DNA from: Herbaspirillum huttiense | GTDB lineage: Bacteria > Pseudomonadota > Gammaproteobacteria > Burkholderiales > Burkholderiaceae_D | Direction: 5' to 3' | Length of the DNA stretch: 64,000 nt | Assembly (NCBI RefSeq): GCF_004367745.1 | Contig: NZ_CP037993.1 | Coordinates: 496,001 to 560,000 of the forward strand | Part shown: piece after piece, positions 48,193 through 58,336 of the stretch | Position numbering within the stretch: position 1 is the stretch's first letter | How the letters are laid out: each line of letters begins with the position of its first letter | Made by a program: the position numbers and the translations under genes | The notes under the pieces: generated by a model | Databases searched by the model: none | Told to the model about the DNA's origin: nothing | The model's input: only the letters and a program-made list of their open reading frames with translations

Positions 48193-49290
48193 TTATTGTC
48201 TGCGCCCGCCTTGCTTCAACCAGGCCCTGACCTGCTCCACATCGTCAAACGATCCCAACACCATTCCAACATCGCGCATCTCCTGCCGCATGCCTGCAAT
48301 GACTTTGTTCAAATCGCGACCTATCCCTTTTGGCGACACCCGGGCGGCAGGCCCCAGTCCGAAGGTCTGCCTGAAATGCCGCTCCATGTGGGCGATCTCC
48401 TGATCCAGGTCGCCCAGTTGTTCCGTGAGGATGTGGTTGTAGTGCGTCAGCCGCTCCTCGCTGACGCCGTGGATGGAACGCTGGTCGATCTGTTCCAGTT
48501 CCAGTTGCAGTTCAAGCAGTCGTGAAAGATCGTTCTTTTCATAGGCCTGGTTGACCTGCTGCATCAGCGCCGTCTTGCGAGCGCGTTCGCTCTCGTCGAG
48601 CTCGCGATCCGGATGCAGGGCGCTGGCCAGCCGGCGATAAACGGCGCGGATCGACTGGCTCAATTCGATGCGCTGTTCCTGTTGCCGGGCTTCTGCAGCC
48701 CGCTGTTTCGGCGGCTTCTTGCGGCTGGCGCGCTGGGCCTCGCGCGCATGCGCGGCTTGCATGCGTTCGCGCTCCTGGCGTTCCAGCATCGCTTCCATAC
48801 GCTGCATGATTTCTTCCGGCGTGCCGGTGGTGAAATCGTCCTCGGCGAGCGCGGGCTCTGCTTGTATGGTCTTGTCTTCGTGTACTTCCGCAACGGAGGC
48901 GGGTTCTTCCGTCTCCTCTTCTTCCGCATGCTGCTGGTAGATCAGCGCCAGCTCCGCATCATCTGCCCGTTGCAACAGGGCCTGCGCCATGTCCGCGATC
49001 AGCGCCGAGAGTGCGATGCGCTCGCCCTTGCCGAGTGCCTTGTCGGGCCAGGCGGCATGCAGGCGATAGACCACCTGACGTTTGAGGGTGAGCAGTTCCT
49101 GCTCCAACGGGACATATTGGGCCGTGAATTTCTTGTGGAATTCATCACTGGCCGCTTCCCACTCCTTGAGCTGTGCACGGCGCGTGCCGATGGCGTCGAT
49201 GAGCGCATTGAACTGTTCCTGTGCCGGAGAAAGGCGCATGGCGGATTGGCCATCGACGATGGCAACAGTTTGCGGGGTGGGCTTGTTCAT
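48193..49290 (-). CDS. J-domain-containing protein with long coiled-coil N-terminus
   Basis: A 365-residue cytoplasmic protein. A J-domain-like segment sits in the middle (about 210-255: SIRAVYRRLASALHPDRELDESERA in pieces) with the HPD tripeptide at 226-228 and a final helix (MQQVNQAYEKNDLSRLLELQLELEQ). It is flanked by a charged, Glu/Arg/Gln-rich N-terminal region with coiled-coil character (about 160-210) and a helical C-terminus. J-domains stimulate DnaK ATPase; this protein lacks the Gly/Phe and zinc regions of DnaJ, so it is a class C co-chaperone of unknown client. Confidence 0.8.
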   Translation of the reverse strand: MNKPTPQTVAIVDGQSAMRLSPAQEQFNALIDAIGTRRAQLKEWEAASDEFHKKFTAQYVPLEQELLTLKRQVVYRLHAAWPDKALGKGERIALSALIADMAQALLQRADDAELALIYQQHAEEEETEEPASVAEVHEDKTIQAEPALAEDDFTTGTPEEIMQRMEAMLERQERERMQAAHAREAQRASRKKPPKQRAAEARQQEQRIELSQSIRAVYRRLASALHPDRELDESERARKTALMQQVNQAYEKNDLSRLLELQLELEQIDQRSIHGVSEERLTHYNHILTEQLGDLDQEIAHMERHFRQTFGLGPAARVSPKGIGRDLNKVIAGMRQEMRDVGMVLGSFDDVEQVRAWLKQGGRRQ

Positions 49291-49361
49291 GGAGACAAAG
49301 AAGAGCAGTGGTGCCGGATTCTAGCCATTCGCTCACGCGCCCACAAGCGCAGTCCCCCGCC

Positions 49362-50267
49362 TCAGGCCCCGGCTATCATGGCTTGCACTTCGTCCCAGGT
49401 CGCGGCATAGGCCCCGGCCTTGGAGGCGGCAATGGCCGCACCGGCCGCGGCGCATTGCAGGTGGACCTGCGCCGGGGCATCGGGCTGGCGCAGCTGGCTG
49501 GCGATCCAGCCGCCCATGGAGGCGTCGCCGCAGCCGACAGTATCGACCACATCGACGCGATAGGCAGGCTGGTCAATGACTTGCTCACCCTTGATCCACT
49601 GCATGCCCTTTGCACCCAGCGTGTAGAGAATTTCCGCCTGCGGGGCCAGCGCTTGCAGCGTGGCCAGCGCGTTGCCGTCGCCGGGGAAGAGGCGCTCCAG
49701 ATCTTCGTCGGACACCTTCACGTAATGCGACAGGGACAGCAATTGCTGGAACAGGATGCGATACGAGGGGCTGTCCATCAACTTGCGCCAGTTGGGATCG
49801 AAGGCGATCTTCTTGTTGCGCAGCGCCGCTTCCTGCGCGATCTGCAGCAGGCGCGACGCCAGTGGCTCGCGGGTCAGGCTGATGCAGCCGAAGTGCAGCA
49901 CGCGCGCTTCGTCCATCCAGCCGGCGGGCAGGCGCTGCGGGTCGAAATGCAGGTCGGCGCTGTCGTCGCCGATGAAGAAATAATCGGGTGGGGTGGTCGA
50001 GGTCACCATGGCCAGCAGCGGTGCCTTGGCGTGCTGCTGGGTGAAGCGCATGTCCAGTCCGGCCGCTTCGGTGAGCGCATACAGCTCGGCACCGAACACG
50101 TCAGTGCTGACGCTGCCGGCGTAACCGGTGGCCACGCCCAGGCGGGCGGCCGCGCGTGCCACGTTCCAGCAGGCACCGCCGGGAATGGCGCGCCACTGGC
50201 CGTCAGGCTGGCGGATGAAATCGGTGAGTGCTTCGCCGAAGACGACGAATGCGGCGCTCTGGGTCAT
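49362..50267 (-). CDS. PfkB-family sugar kinase, probably fructokinase
   Basis: A 301-residue ribokinase-fold kinase: VVFGEALTDFI start, the GGACWNVARAAARLG substrate region, and the C-terminal DTVGCGDASMGGW motif with the catalytic Asp (GCGD instead of the usual GAGD). Bacterial fructokinases share this layout. It is transcribed with the SorC regulator gene and divergent from the polyol transport operon. In that context it would phosphorylate the fructose made from mannitol or sorbitol. Substrate is inferred from context. Confidence 0.82.
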   Translation of the reverse strand: MTQSAAFVVFGEALTDFIRQPDGQWRAIPGGACWNVARAAARLGVATGYAGSVSTDVFGAELYALTEAAGLDMRFTQQHAKAPLLAMVTSTTPPDYFFIGDDSADLHFDPQRLPAGWMDEARVLHFGCISLTREPLASRLLQIAQEAALRNKKIAFDPNWRKLMDSPSYRILFQQLLSLSHYVKVSDEDLERLFPGDGNALATLQALAPQAEILYTLGAKGMQWIKGEQVIDQPAYRVDVVDTVGCGDASMGGWIASQLRQPDAPAQVHLQCAAAGAAIAASKAGAYAATWDEVQAMIAGA

Positions 50268-50318
50268 GCTGGTCTCCGTGTGCGTGTCGTTGTAATGGTC
50301 AGTAAATGCGTAGGCGGT

Positions 50319-51281
50319 TCAATCCTGCAAGGCGTGGCGCGCGCAGGTCTCGTCGGTCACCAGGCCGGTGAGCCAGCCGCCGCGCAAGGCGGCGCGCACG
50401 GCGTCGGCTTTCTTGCTGCCGCCGGAGAGCGCGATCACCGGCCGCTGCGGTGCCTGCGCCAGCGGCGGCGTGGTCACGCGCGCCGCCAGCGACGAGGGCA
50501 GCATGACGCCGTCGATGTCGAAGGCGTGGCAGATCATCTCGCCGATCGCCCCCTGGCGCTGCAGGTCGGCCACTTCCTCATCGTCGATGAAACCGTCCTC
50601 GTGCATCGCGCCCTGCAGGGCGATGGTGCCGATGCCCAGGAACGTCACATCGGCGCGCTCGGCCAGGCCGGTCACGATCTTGTAGGCGCGGTGGTTGCAC
50701 CATTGCTGGCGGTCGCGTTCACTTTCGGCCACGCGCGGGGCGGGCAGCAGGTAGAAGCGTGCGCCCAGTTTTTCTGCGGCTTGCAGAGCCACGTCGTAGC
50801 GATTGGCCGAACCGTCGGAAGCAAAGGCACCGATCATCGAGACGATCTGGTGCTGCGGACGCTCCAGTTCCGACAGGCGCTCGATGGCCGCCTTGAGCGT
50901 GCGTCCCGAGCCGACGTTGACCACCAGCGGTGCTTCCGAGCTGAGGTATTGCTCCATCACCTCGGCCCCGGCTACCGCCAGCATCTGCTGCACTTCTTGC
51001 GATTCGTTGGGATTGCCCGCGCCGCCTGCGCCCGGCACCACGCGGCACACTTCCAGCCCGTAGCGCTCCTGCAGGCCCTGCGCCAGTTCCAGGCAGGACG
51101 AGACCGGATGCGTGATCTGCACCTTCACCAGATTGGCATCGGCCGCATAGGCCACCATGCGCTGCGCCATCTGGCGCGAGATGCCGAGCCGTTCGGCGAT
51201 TTCGTTCTGGGTATTGCCGGCCACGTAGTACATCCACGCGGCGCGCGCCGCCAGGTCGAGTTTGGATGCGCTGCTAGACAT
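50319..51281 (-). CDS. SorC/DeoR-type sugar-binding transcriptional regulator
   Basis: A 320-residue regulator of the SorC family. The N-terminal helix-turn-helix (NTQNEIAERLGISRQMAQRMV, about 23-43) precedes a NagB-like effector domain (VVNVGSGRTLKAAIERL, VTFLGIGTIALQGAM, GGSKKADAVRAALRGG). SorC proteins bind phosphorylated sugars. It is divergent from the polyol ABC operon and lies beside an array of four related operators, so it most likely controls that operon and itself. Confidence 0.88.
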   Translation of the reverse strand: MSSSASKLDLAARAAWMYYVAGNTQNEIAERLGISRQMAQRMVAYAADANLVKVQITHPVSSCLELAQGLQERYGLEVCRVVPGAGGAGNPNESQEVQQMLAVAGAEVMEQYLSSEAPLVVNVGSGRTLKAAIERLSELERPQHQIVSMIGAFASDGSANRYDVALQAAEKLGARFYLLPAPRVAESERDRQQWCNHRAYKIVTGLAERADVTFLGIGTIALQGAMHEDGFIDDEEVADLQRQGAIGEMICHAFDIDGVMLPSSLAARVTTPPLAQAPQRPVIALSGGSKKADAVRAALRGGWLTGLVTDETCARHALQD

Positions 51282-51413
51282 GTTCTCCTCGCCAGCCGTC
51301 CCGTGGCTGCCTATGCAGGCGGGCGCGCGCTGTCTGTGTGATGTTGATTGCGTTGAATTCCCTGTTGGGTCGCCATTTTACGGCCAGTTGACCGTTCCAT
51401 TATTGCGAAGCTT

Positions 51414-51496
51414 GGGCAAATGCTCAATCAAAAAGCAAATGCTTGACACAAATTCGAGAATGGATGAATATTTGCCCATAAAAATAATATTTGCTC
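51414..51496. promoter_or_regulatory. Four-site operator array between SorC regulator and polyol operon
   Basis: GGGCAAATGCTC (51414) and AAGCAAATGCTT (51433) lie on the plus strand; GAATATTTGCCC (51466) and TAATATTTGCTC (51485) are the same motif on the minus strand. Each pair is spaced 19 bp and the pairs face each other. A TTGACA (51443-51448) lies inside, 17 bp before GAATAT. The remainder of the 337-bp spacer (51282-51618) holds no gene. Confidence 0.75.
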
Positions 51497-51504
51497 AAAA
51501 CGTA

Positions 51505-51530
51505 GTTAGCGAAAACCGTTAGCGAAAACC
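51505..51530 (+). repeat. Perfect 13-bp tandem duplication
   Basis: GTTAGCGAAAACC occurs twice in a row (51505-51517 and 51518-51530), just downstream of the operator array and about 90 bp before the binding-protein gene. Confidence 0.9.
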
Positions 51531-51618
51531 GCCTTTCCCTGCATGCGTACACCGGCATCGTCTGCCGCTGCCACCCAGGAAGAACGTGCAGGAGGGCCCA
51601 TAACATTCGGAGACCAGC

Positions 51619-52974
<1,356 letters not shown>

Positions 52975-52999
52975 GCCCTGCCGCTTGTGGTTCCGCCGG

Positions 53000-53067
53000 C
53001 ATGCAGCCCGTGCTGCATGTCCCGCGCGCGATGTGAGCGGCATGCCTGCATGCCTTGCACATCGCGC
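53000..53067 (+). other. Two consecutive intercistronic hairpins between smoE and smoF
   Basis: First: CATGCAG (53000-53006) with CTGCATG (53013-53019). Second: GCGCGATGTG (53026-53035) with CACATCGCGC (53058-53067), a 3x3 internal loop, then GGCATGC (53039-53045) with GCATGCC (53048-53054). No T run follows either. They probably stabilise the binding-protein mRNA. Confidence 0.75.
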
Positions 53068-53127
53068 CGTTCTCCCCGGCTGTCTGCACCTTGCGTGCGC
53101 CGCCCGGATTGAAATGCCGAGGCCGTC

Positions 53128-54102
53128 ATGTCCACGATCCACTCCACCCAGGTGTCGTCCACCTCACCGATGATGCAGAGTTCTTCCCAGCCTGCTGCAC
53201 GCAAGCAGCAGACCAGTCCGCCGCGCAAGGAGCGCTTCAATCCCATCCGCCTGATGCAGACGCCGTCGGTGCTGATCCTGCTGGCCTGGATGATCGTTCC
53301 GCTGGTGATGACCATCTATTTTTCGGTCAATCGCTACAACCTGATGGCCCCTGACCAGACCGGTTTCGTGGGTCTGGAAAATTATATTTTCCTGTTGCAG
53401 GACCCGGCCTTCTGGCCCTCCATCGGCAACACCGCGCTGCTGATCGGTTCGGTGCTGGCCATCAGCGTCATCGGCGGCACCCTGCTGGCGGTGCTGTTCG
53501 ACCAGCCCTTCCGCGGGCGCGGCATTGCGCGCCTGCTGGTCATCGGTCCCTTCTTCGTCATGCCCACCGTGGCCGCGCTGATCTGGAAGAACATGATCAT
53601 GCATCCGGTCTACGGCATCCTGGCCTACGTGATGCGCCACCTGGGGCTGGAGCCCATTGACTGGCTGGCCGAGTACCCCATGCTGTCGGTCATCATCATT
53701 GTGGCCTGGCAGTGGATTCCGTTTGCCTTCCTGATCCTGTTGACCGCGCTGCAGTCGCTCGATACCGACCAGAAGGAAGCTGCACAGCTTGATGGCGCAG
53801 GGCCGGTGCGCATCTTCTTCTACATCGTTCTGCCGCACCTGAAGCGCGCCATTACGGTGGTCATCATGATCGAGACCATCTTCCTGCTCTCGGTCTTTGC
53901 GGAAATCTTCACCACCACCGCAGGCGGCCCCGGTACGGCCACCACCAACCTGACCTTCCTGGTCTATTCGATCGGCCTGCAGCAGTTCGACATCGGCATC
54001 GCTTCGGCGGGCGGCATCTTCGCAGTCGTGCTGGCCAACATCGTCTCGTTCTTCCTGGTGCGCATGCTGGCCAGGAACCTCAAGGGAGTCAACGAAAAAT
54101 GA
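53128..54102 (+). CDS. smoF: Polyol ABC transporter permease (SmoF/MtlF-like)
   Basis: A 324-residue inner-membrane permease with six transmembrane segments and the EAA-type cytoplasmic loop (DTDQKEAAQLDGAGPVRIFFYIVLPHL, in pieces) that contacts the ATPase. An unusually long Ser/Gln-rich N-terminus of about 40 residues precedes the first helix, so a later start (for example Met at 53170) is conceivable. The stop overlaps the start of the next permease by 4 bp. Confidence 0.9.
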   Translation: MSTIHSTQVSSTSPMMQSSSQPAARKQQTSPPRKERFNPIRLMQTPSVLILLAWMIVPLVMTIYFSVNRYNLMAPDQTGFVGLENYIFLLQDPAFWPSIGNTALLIGSVLAISVIGGTLLAVLFDQPFRGRGIARLLVIGPFFVMPTVAALIWKNMIMHPVYGILAYVMRHLGLEPIDWLAEYPMLSVIIIVAWQWIPFAFLILLTALQSLDTDQKEAAQLDGAGPVRIFFYIVLPHLKRAITVVIMIETIFLLSVFAEIFTTTAGGPGTATTNLTFLVYSIGLQQFDIGIASAGGIFAVVLANIVSFFLVRMLARNLKGVNEK

Positions 54103-54914
54103 GCGATCCAAAGAAAAGTCCCCTGTGGGTGGCTGTGCTGGGCTGGGCCTGCGCCATCGTGCTGTTCTTCCCCATCTTCTGGGTGGCGGTCACGGCCTTC
54201 AAGACCGAGTCCCAGGCCTACACGCCCTCGCTGGTGTTCCTGCCCACGCTGGAGACCTTCCGCGAAGTCTTCAGCCGCAGCCACTACCTGGGCTATGTGC
54301 AGAATTCCCTGATCGTCTCGCTGGGCTCGACGCTGCTGTCGCTGCTGCTGGCGGTGCCGGCGGCGTATTCGATGGCCTTCTTCCCGACCGGCCGCACCCA
54401 GAAGCTGCTGCTGTGGATGCTGTCGACCAAGATGATGCCGGCTGTGGGCGTACTGATCCCCATCTATCTGCTGGCCAAGAACACCGGCCTGCTTGATACG
54501 GTAACCGGGTTGACCATCATCTATACGCTCATCAACCTGCCCATCGCGGTGTGGATGGCCTTCACCTACTTCAATGACGTGCCCAAGGAAATCCTCGAAG
54601 CGGCCCGCATCGACGGGGCCAACGCCTGGCAGGAAATGATTTACCTGCTGCTGCCCACCGCCATGCCGGGCCTGGCTTCCACGGCCTTGCTGCTGATCAT
54701 CCTGTCGTGGAATGAAGCCTTCTGGAGCCTGAACCTCACCAGCGTCAATGCGGCACCGCTGACGGTGTTCATCGCCTCCTATTCCAATCCGGAAGGGCTG
54801 TTCTGGGCCAAGCTGTCGGCCGCCTCCCTGCTGGCGATTGCGCCCATCATGGCGCTGGGCTGGCTGGCGCAGAAGCAGCTGGTGCGCGGCCTCACCTTTG
54901 GGGCGGTGAAGTGA
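54099..54914 (+). CDS. smoG: Polyol ABC transporter permease (SmoG/MtlG-like)
   Basis: The second permease subunit, 271 residues and six membrane segments, with the EAA loop VPKEILEAARIDGANAWQEMIYLLLP (in pieces) in its proper place before the fifth helix and a cytoplasmic end QKQLVRGLTFGAVK. Overlaps the first permease gene by ATGA and the next gene by TGATG. Confidence 0.9.
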   Translation: MSDPKKSPLWVAVLGWACAIVLFFPIFWVAVTAFKTESQAYTPSLVFLPTLETFREVFSRSHYLGYVQNSLIVSLGSTLLSLLLAVPAAYSMAFFPTGRTQKLLLWMLSTKMMPAVGVLIPIYLLAKNTGLLDTVTGLTIIYTLINLPIAVWMAFTYFNDVPKEILEAARIDGANAWQEMIYLLLPTAMPGLASTALLLIILSWNEAFWSLNLTSVNAAPLTVFIASYSNPEGLFWAKLSAASLLAIAPIMALGWLAQKQLVRGLTFGAVK

Positions 54915-55639
54915 TGATGGCGCGCCAGGCGATCACCCACCTGATCTGCGATTGCGACGGCGTGCTGCTCGACAGCGAGAGCATCGCCCTGCGCGTGCTG
55001 CATCGTGAACTGTTGCCGCTGCTGCCGGCCTGGAGCGGTGCCGACGATGACGAGCAGGAAGAACAGCGCAGCCAGGCCCTCCACACCGCCATCGCGCATC
55101 GGCTGGGCATGTACACCGACATCCTGCTGGGCGAAGTCGATCTGGAATTCGAACTGGGCCTGGATGCCGCCGCCGCCGAGCGCATCCACCAGGCCGTGGC
55201 CGTGGCCTGCGGCGAAGAAGCGCAGCCGGTGCCGGGCGTGGTCGAGGCCTTGCAGGCCATCCGCCTGCCGCGTGCGGTGGCCAGCAACAGCGATGCGCCG
55301 CGCATCGAAGCGGGCTTGCGCCGCTGCGGCCTGTATCCGCAATTCGCCGGCCGCATCTACAGCGGTCATGACGTGGCCCATCCCAAGCCGGCACCGGATG
55401 TGTATCTGGCGGCAGCGGCGGGCTTCAAGGTCGATCCGGCGCGCTGCGTGGCGGTCGATGACAGCGTCACCGGCGTGCGTGCGGCGGTGGCCGCCGGCAT
55501 GTACGTGCTCGGCTTCACCGGGGTGGCGCATGACCGCAAGACGATGGCGCGCAAGCTCAAGGATGCCGGCGCGCATCAGGTATTCGAGGACATGAAACAG
55601 TTTCCGCAACTGGTGAGTGAATTGATCTGGCTGCGCTGA
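54914..55639 (+). CDS. HAD-superfamily hydrolase (phosphoglycolate/sugar phosphatase-like)
   Basis: A 241-residue HAD phosphatase. Motif I ICDCDGVLLDSE carries the nucleophile and acid/base Asp pair, motif II is AVASNSD, motif III the lysine in HPKPAPDVYL, and motif IV VAVDDSVTGVRAA the metal-binding aspartates. The cap region lies between I and II. HAD enzymes placed in polyol operons may remove toxic sugar phosphates; the substrate is not known. ATG 54914 overlaps the permease stop; GTG 54911 or ATG 54917 are alternatives. Confidence 0.82.
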   Translation: MMARQAITHLICDCDGVLLDSESIALRVLHRELLPLLPAWSGADDDEQEEQRSQALHTAIAHRLGMYTDILLGEVDLEFELGLDAAAAERIHQAVAVACGEEAQPVPGVVEALQAIRLPRAVASNSDAPRIEAGLRRCGLYPQFAGRIYSGHDVAHPKPAPDVYLAAAAGFKVDPARCVAVDDSVTGVRAAVAAGMYVLGFTGVAHDRKTMARKLKDAGAHQVFEDMKQFPQLVSELIWLR

Positions 55640-55683
55640 GCAAAGCGTGCGCAGTCCCCCTACAAGAGAACGAGGAGAATCCC

Positions 55684-56802
55684 ATGGCAGCCGTGAGCAT
55701 CAGGAACCTGGCCAAGCGCTACGACGACAACGAAGTCATGCGCGACATCAATCTGGAAATCGAGGATGGCGAATTCGTCGTCTTCGTCGGCCCCTCGGGC
55801 TGCGGCAAATCGACCTTGCTGCGCATGATCGCCGGGCTCGAAGAGATCAGCGATGGCGACCTCGACATCGGCACCCGCCGCATGAATGACGTGCCTGCTT
55901 CCAAGCGTGGCGTGGCCATGGTGTTCCAGTCCTATGCGCTGTATCCGCACATGAGCCTGTACGACAACATGGCCTTTGGTCTCAAGATCGCCGGCAAGTC
56001 CAAGTCCGAGATCGATGCCGCCGTCCAGCATGCCGCCAAGATCCTGCACATCGATCACCTGCTGGACCGCAAGCCGCGCGCGCTCTCGGGCGGCCAGCGC
56101 CAACGCGTGGCCATTGGCCGCGCCATCACGCGCCAGCCCAGCGTGTTCCTCTTCGATGAGCCGCTGTCGAACCTGGATGCCGCGCTGCGCGTGAAGATGC
56201 GCCTGGAATTCGCCAAGCTGCACGATGACCTCAAGACCACCATGATCTACGTAACCCACGACCAGATCGAAGCCATGACCCTGGCCGACAAGATCGTGGT
56301 GCTCTCCGAGGGACGCATCGAACAGGTCGGTTCGCCCCAGCAGCTGTATCACCATCCGGCCAATCGTTTCGTGGCCGGCTTCATCGGTTCGCCCAAGATG
56401 AACTTCATCGATGGCACCGTGGCCGCCGTGCAGGCCGATGGCGTGCAGGTGCAATTGCCCGGGGGCGGTCTGCAGTGGGCTGCGGTTGACGGCAGCACGC
56501 TGCAAGCGGGGCAGAAGGTCACGCTGGGCGTACGTCCCGAGCATCTCAACATCGCCCAGGGCCAGGCCGCGCTGCAGGCACGGTGTACGGCGCTGGAACT
56601 GCTGGGCGATTTCTCTTACCTCTATGTGGCCCATGAAGGCAGCGACGATGCGCTGATCCTGCGCGTGCCCGACAGCCTCGATCCGCCGCACGGCAGCGTC
56701 CTGCAGCTGGCTGCCGATCCGGCCCGCTGCCATCTGTTCGGTGCCGACGGCCAGGCCTTGCCGCGCCTCACATCGGGCGTGGCCGCACCGCGCCCGCATT
56801 GA
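55684..56802 (+). CDS. smoK: Polyol ABC transporter ATP-binding protein (SmoK/MtlK-like)
   Basis: A 372-residue ATPase of the MalK/UgpC group: Walker [10 protein letters not shown] (36-44), Q-loop [11 protein letters not shown], signature [16 protein letters not shown], Walker [14 protein letters not shown] and switch histidine YVTHDQIEA. The C-terminal TOBE/OB region (about 240-360) includes [13 protein letters not shown]. It powers the SmoFG permease. The start follows a GAGGAG ribosome site; the dehydrogenase gene begins 37 bp later. Confidence 0.92.
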   Translation: MAAVSIRNLAKRYDDNEVMRDINLEIEDGEFVVFVGPSGCGKSTLLRMIAGLEEISDGDLDIGTRRMNDVPASKRGVAMVFQSYALYPHMSLYDNMAFGLKIAGKSKSEIDAAVQHAAKILHIDHLLDRKPRALSGGQRQRVAIGRAITRQPSVFLFDEPLSNLDAALRVKMRLEFAKLHDDLKTTMIYVTHDQIEAMTLADKIVVLSEGRIEQVGSPQQLYHHPANRFVAGFIGSPKMNFIDGTVAAVQADGVQVQLPGGGLQWAAVDGSTLQAGQKVTLGVRPEHLNIAQGQAALQARCTALELLGDFSYLYVAHEGSDDALILRVPDSLDPPHGSVLQLAADPARCHLFGADGQALPRLTSGVAAPRPH

Positions 56803-56839
56803 TCCCTTCGACCATTCACCTCCTCGACAAGGACCAGGC

Positions 56840-58273
56840 ATGACCCGTACCGCCACTTCCATCGACCAGGACGCCGCCGACAGCCTGACCTGGCTGCACA
56901 TCGGCGCCGGCTCCTTCCATCGCGCCCACCAGGCGGTCTACCTGAATGCGCTGCGCGAGAGCGGTGCCGACCGCCGCTGGCAACTGGCGCTGGCCAACAT
57001 CCGCGCCGACATGAGCCCGCTGCTGGAAGCGCTGGCCCGCCAGCAGGGCCAGTACACGCTGGAGACTGTCACGCCCGAGGGTGAGCGCAGCTACCAGCGC
57101 ATCGCTTCCATCGGCCGCATCCTGCCGTGGGATGAACGGCTCACGCAACTGATCGCCGCCGGTGCCGAAGAGCGTACCCGCATCATCTCCTTCACCGTGA
57201 CCGAGGGCGGCTACTACCTCGACCATCACTACCAGCTCGACACCGGCAACGCCGATCTGGCCGATGACCTGCGCTGCGCCCTCGATGGCAGCGGTGCACC
57301 GCGCACCATCTACGGCGCAATCGCAGCCATCCTGCGCGCACGCAGCCAGGCCCATCCGCAGGCGGCGCTGACCCTGCTGAACTGCGACAACCTGCGCCAC
57401 AACGGCGAACGTTTCCGCGATGGCCTGCGCCAGTTCCTGACCCTGCGCGGCGAAAGCGCACTGGTGGCCTGGATGGATGCCCATACCACCTGCCCCAATG
57501 CCATGGTGGACCGCATCACACCCCGCCCCACACCGGCGGTTGCGGCCCGTGTGAAAGAACATACAGGTGTCGACGATCCCTGCGCCCTCATGGGCGAGTC
57601 CTTCATCCAATGGGTGATCGAAGACGACTTCAAGGCCGGTCGCCCGCGCCTGGAAGCGGCCGGCGTGGAGATGGTGCAATCGGTGCTGCCCTACGAGGAA
57701 GCCAAGATCCGCATCCTCAACGCCAGCCACAGCTGCATCGCCTGGGCCGGCACGCTGGCCGGGCTGCAATACATCCACGAAGGTACGTTGCGCGAGGACA
57801 TCCGCCAGATGGCGCATGACTACGTGACGCAGGATGTGATTCCCTGCCTCACGCCCAGCCCCATCGACCTGGCGGCATATCGCGATACGACGCTGGCGCG
57901 CTTCTCCAATCCGGCCATCCAGGACACCAACCAGCGCGTGGCCGCCGATGGCTATTCCAAGATCCCGGGCTTCATCCGCCCGACCTTGCAGGAGAGCCTG
58001 GCGGCCGGCCGCGATCCGCAGGCTACAGCCATGCTGCCTGCGCTGTTCCTGGTATTCCTGCAGCGCTGGGCCGCCGGTGCGCTGCCTTACGAATACCAGG
58101 ACGGCATCTTCGACGCCGCTGCCGCGCGCAGCATGCTGGCGGCAGAGGATGTGGTGCAGGCCTTCTGCGCGGATGCCGTGCTGTGGGGCGAACTGGCCGG
58201 GGACGCGCGCCTGGTGGCGCTGGTGCGCTCGGCTTACGGACGCGTGCAGCAGTGGCAGGGGCAGGCGCACTGA
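56840..58273 (+). CDS. dalD: Mannitol-dehydrogenase-family polyol dehydrogenase, probably D-arabinitol 4-dehydrogenase
   Basis: A 477-residue NAD-dependent long-chain polyol dehydrogenase. Rossmann start [31 protein letters not shown], and the substrate region [22 protein letters not shown] in pieces, then [26 protein letters not shown], where the catalytic Lys and His/Asn lie. The KIRILN.SHS.IAWAGTL wording is closer to D-arabinitol 4-dehydrogenases than to MtlK mannitol dehydrogenases, and the next gene is xylulokinase, fitting arabinitol to xylulose. Activity on mannitol or sorbitol is not excluded; the symbol is tentative. Confidence 0.78.
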   Translation: MTRTATSIDQDAADSLTWLHIGAGSFHRAHQAVYLNALRESGADRRWQLALANIRADMSPLLEALARQQGQYTLETVTPEGERSYQRIASIGRILPWDERLTQLIAAGAEERTRIISFTVTEGGYYLDHHYQLDTGNADLADDLRCALDGSGAPRTIYGAIAAILRARSQAHPQAALTLLNCDNLRHNGERFRDGLRQFLTLRGESALVAWMDAHTTCPNAMVDRITPRPTPAVAARVKEHTGVDDPCALMGESFIQWVIEDDFKAGRPRLEAAGVEMVQSVLPYEEAKIRILNASHSCIAWAGTLAGLQYIHEGTLREDIRQMAHDYVTQDVIPCLTPSPIDLAAYRDTTLARFSNPAIQDTNQRVAADGYSKIPGFIRPTLQESLAAGRDPQATAMLPALFLVFLQRWAAGALPYEYQDGIFDAAAARSMLAAEDVVQAFCADAVLWGELAGDARLVALVRSAYGRVQQWQGQAH

Positions 58274-58336
58274 CGCTGCCTTTTGTGCCCAAGGCGTCAT
58301 AGAATTGCCGTTCAATAACGAATAACGAGGAGCACC

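Noticed and set aside
49221-51341. 706-codon frame on the plus strand over fructokinase and SorC regulator
   Set aside because: Antisense shadow of two clear genes; composition (His/Gln/Gly/Arg) typical of reverse-frame artefacts.
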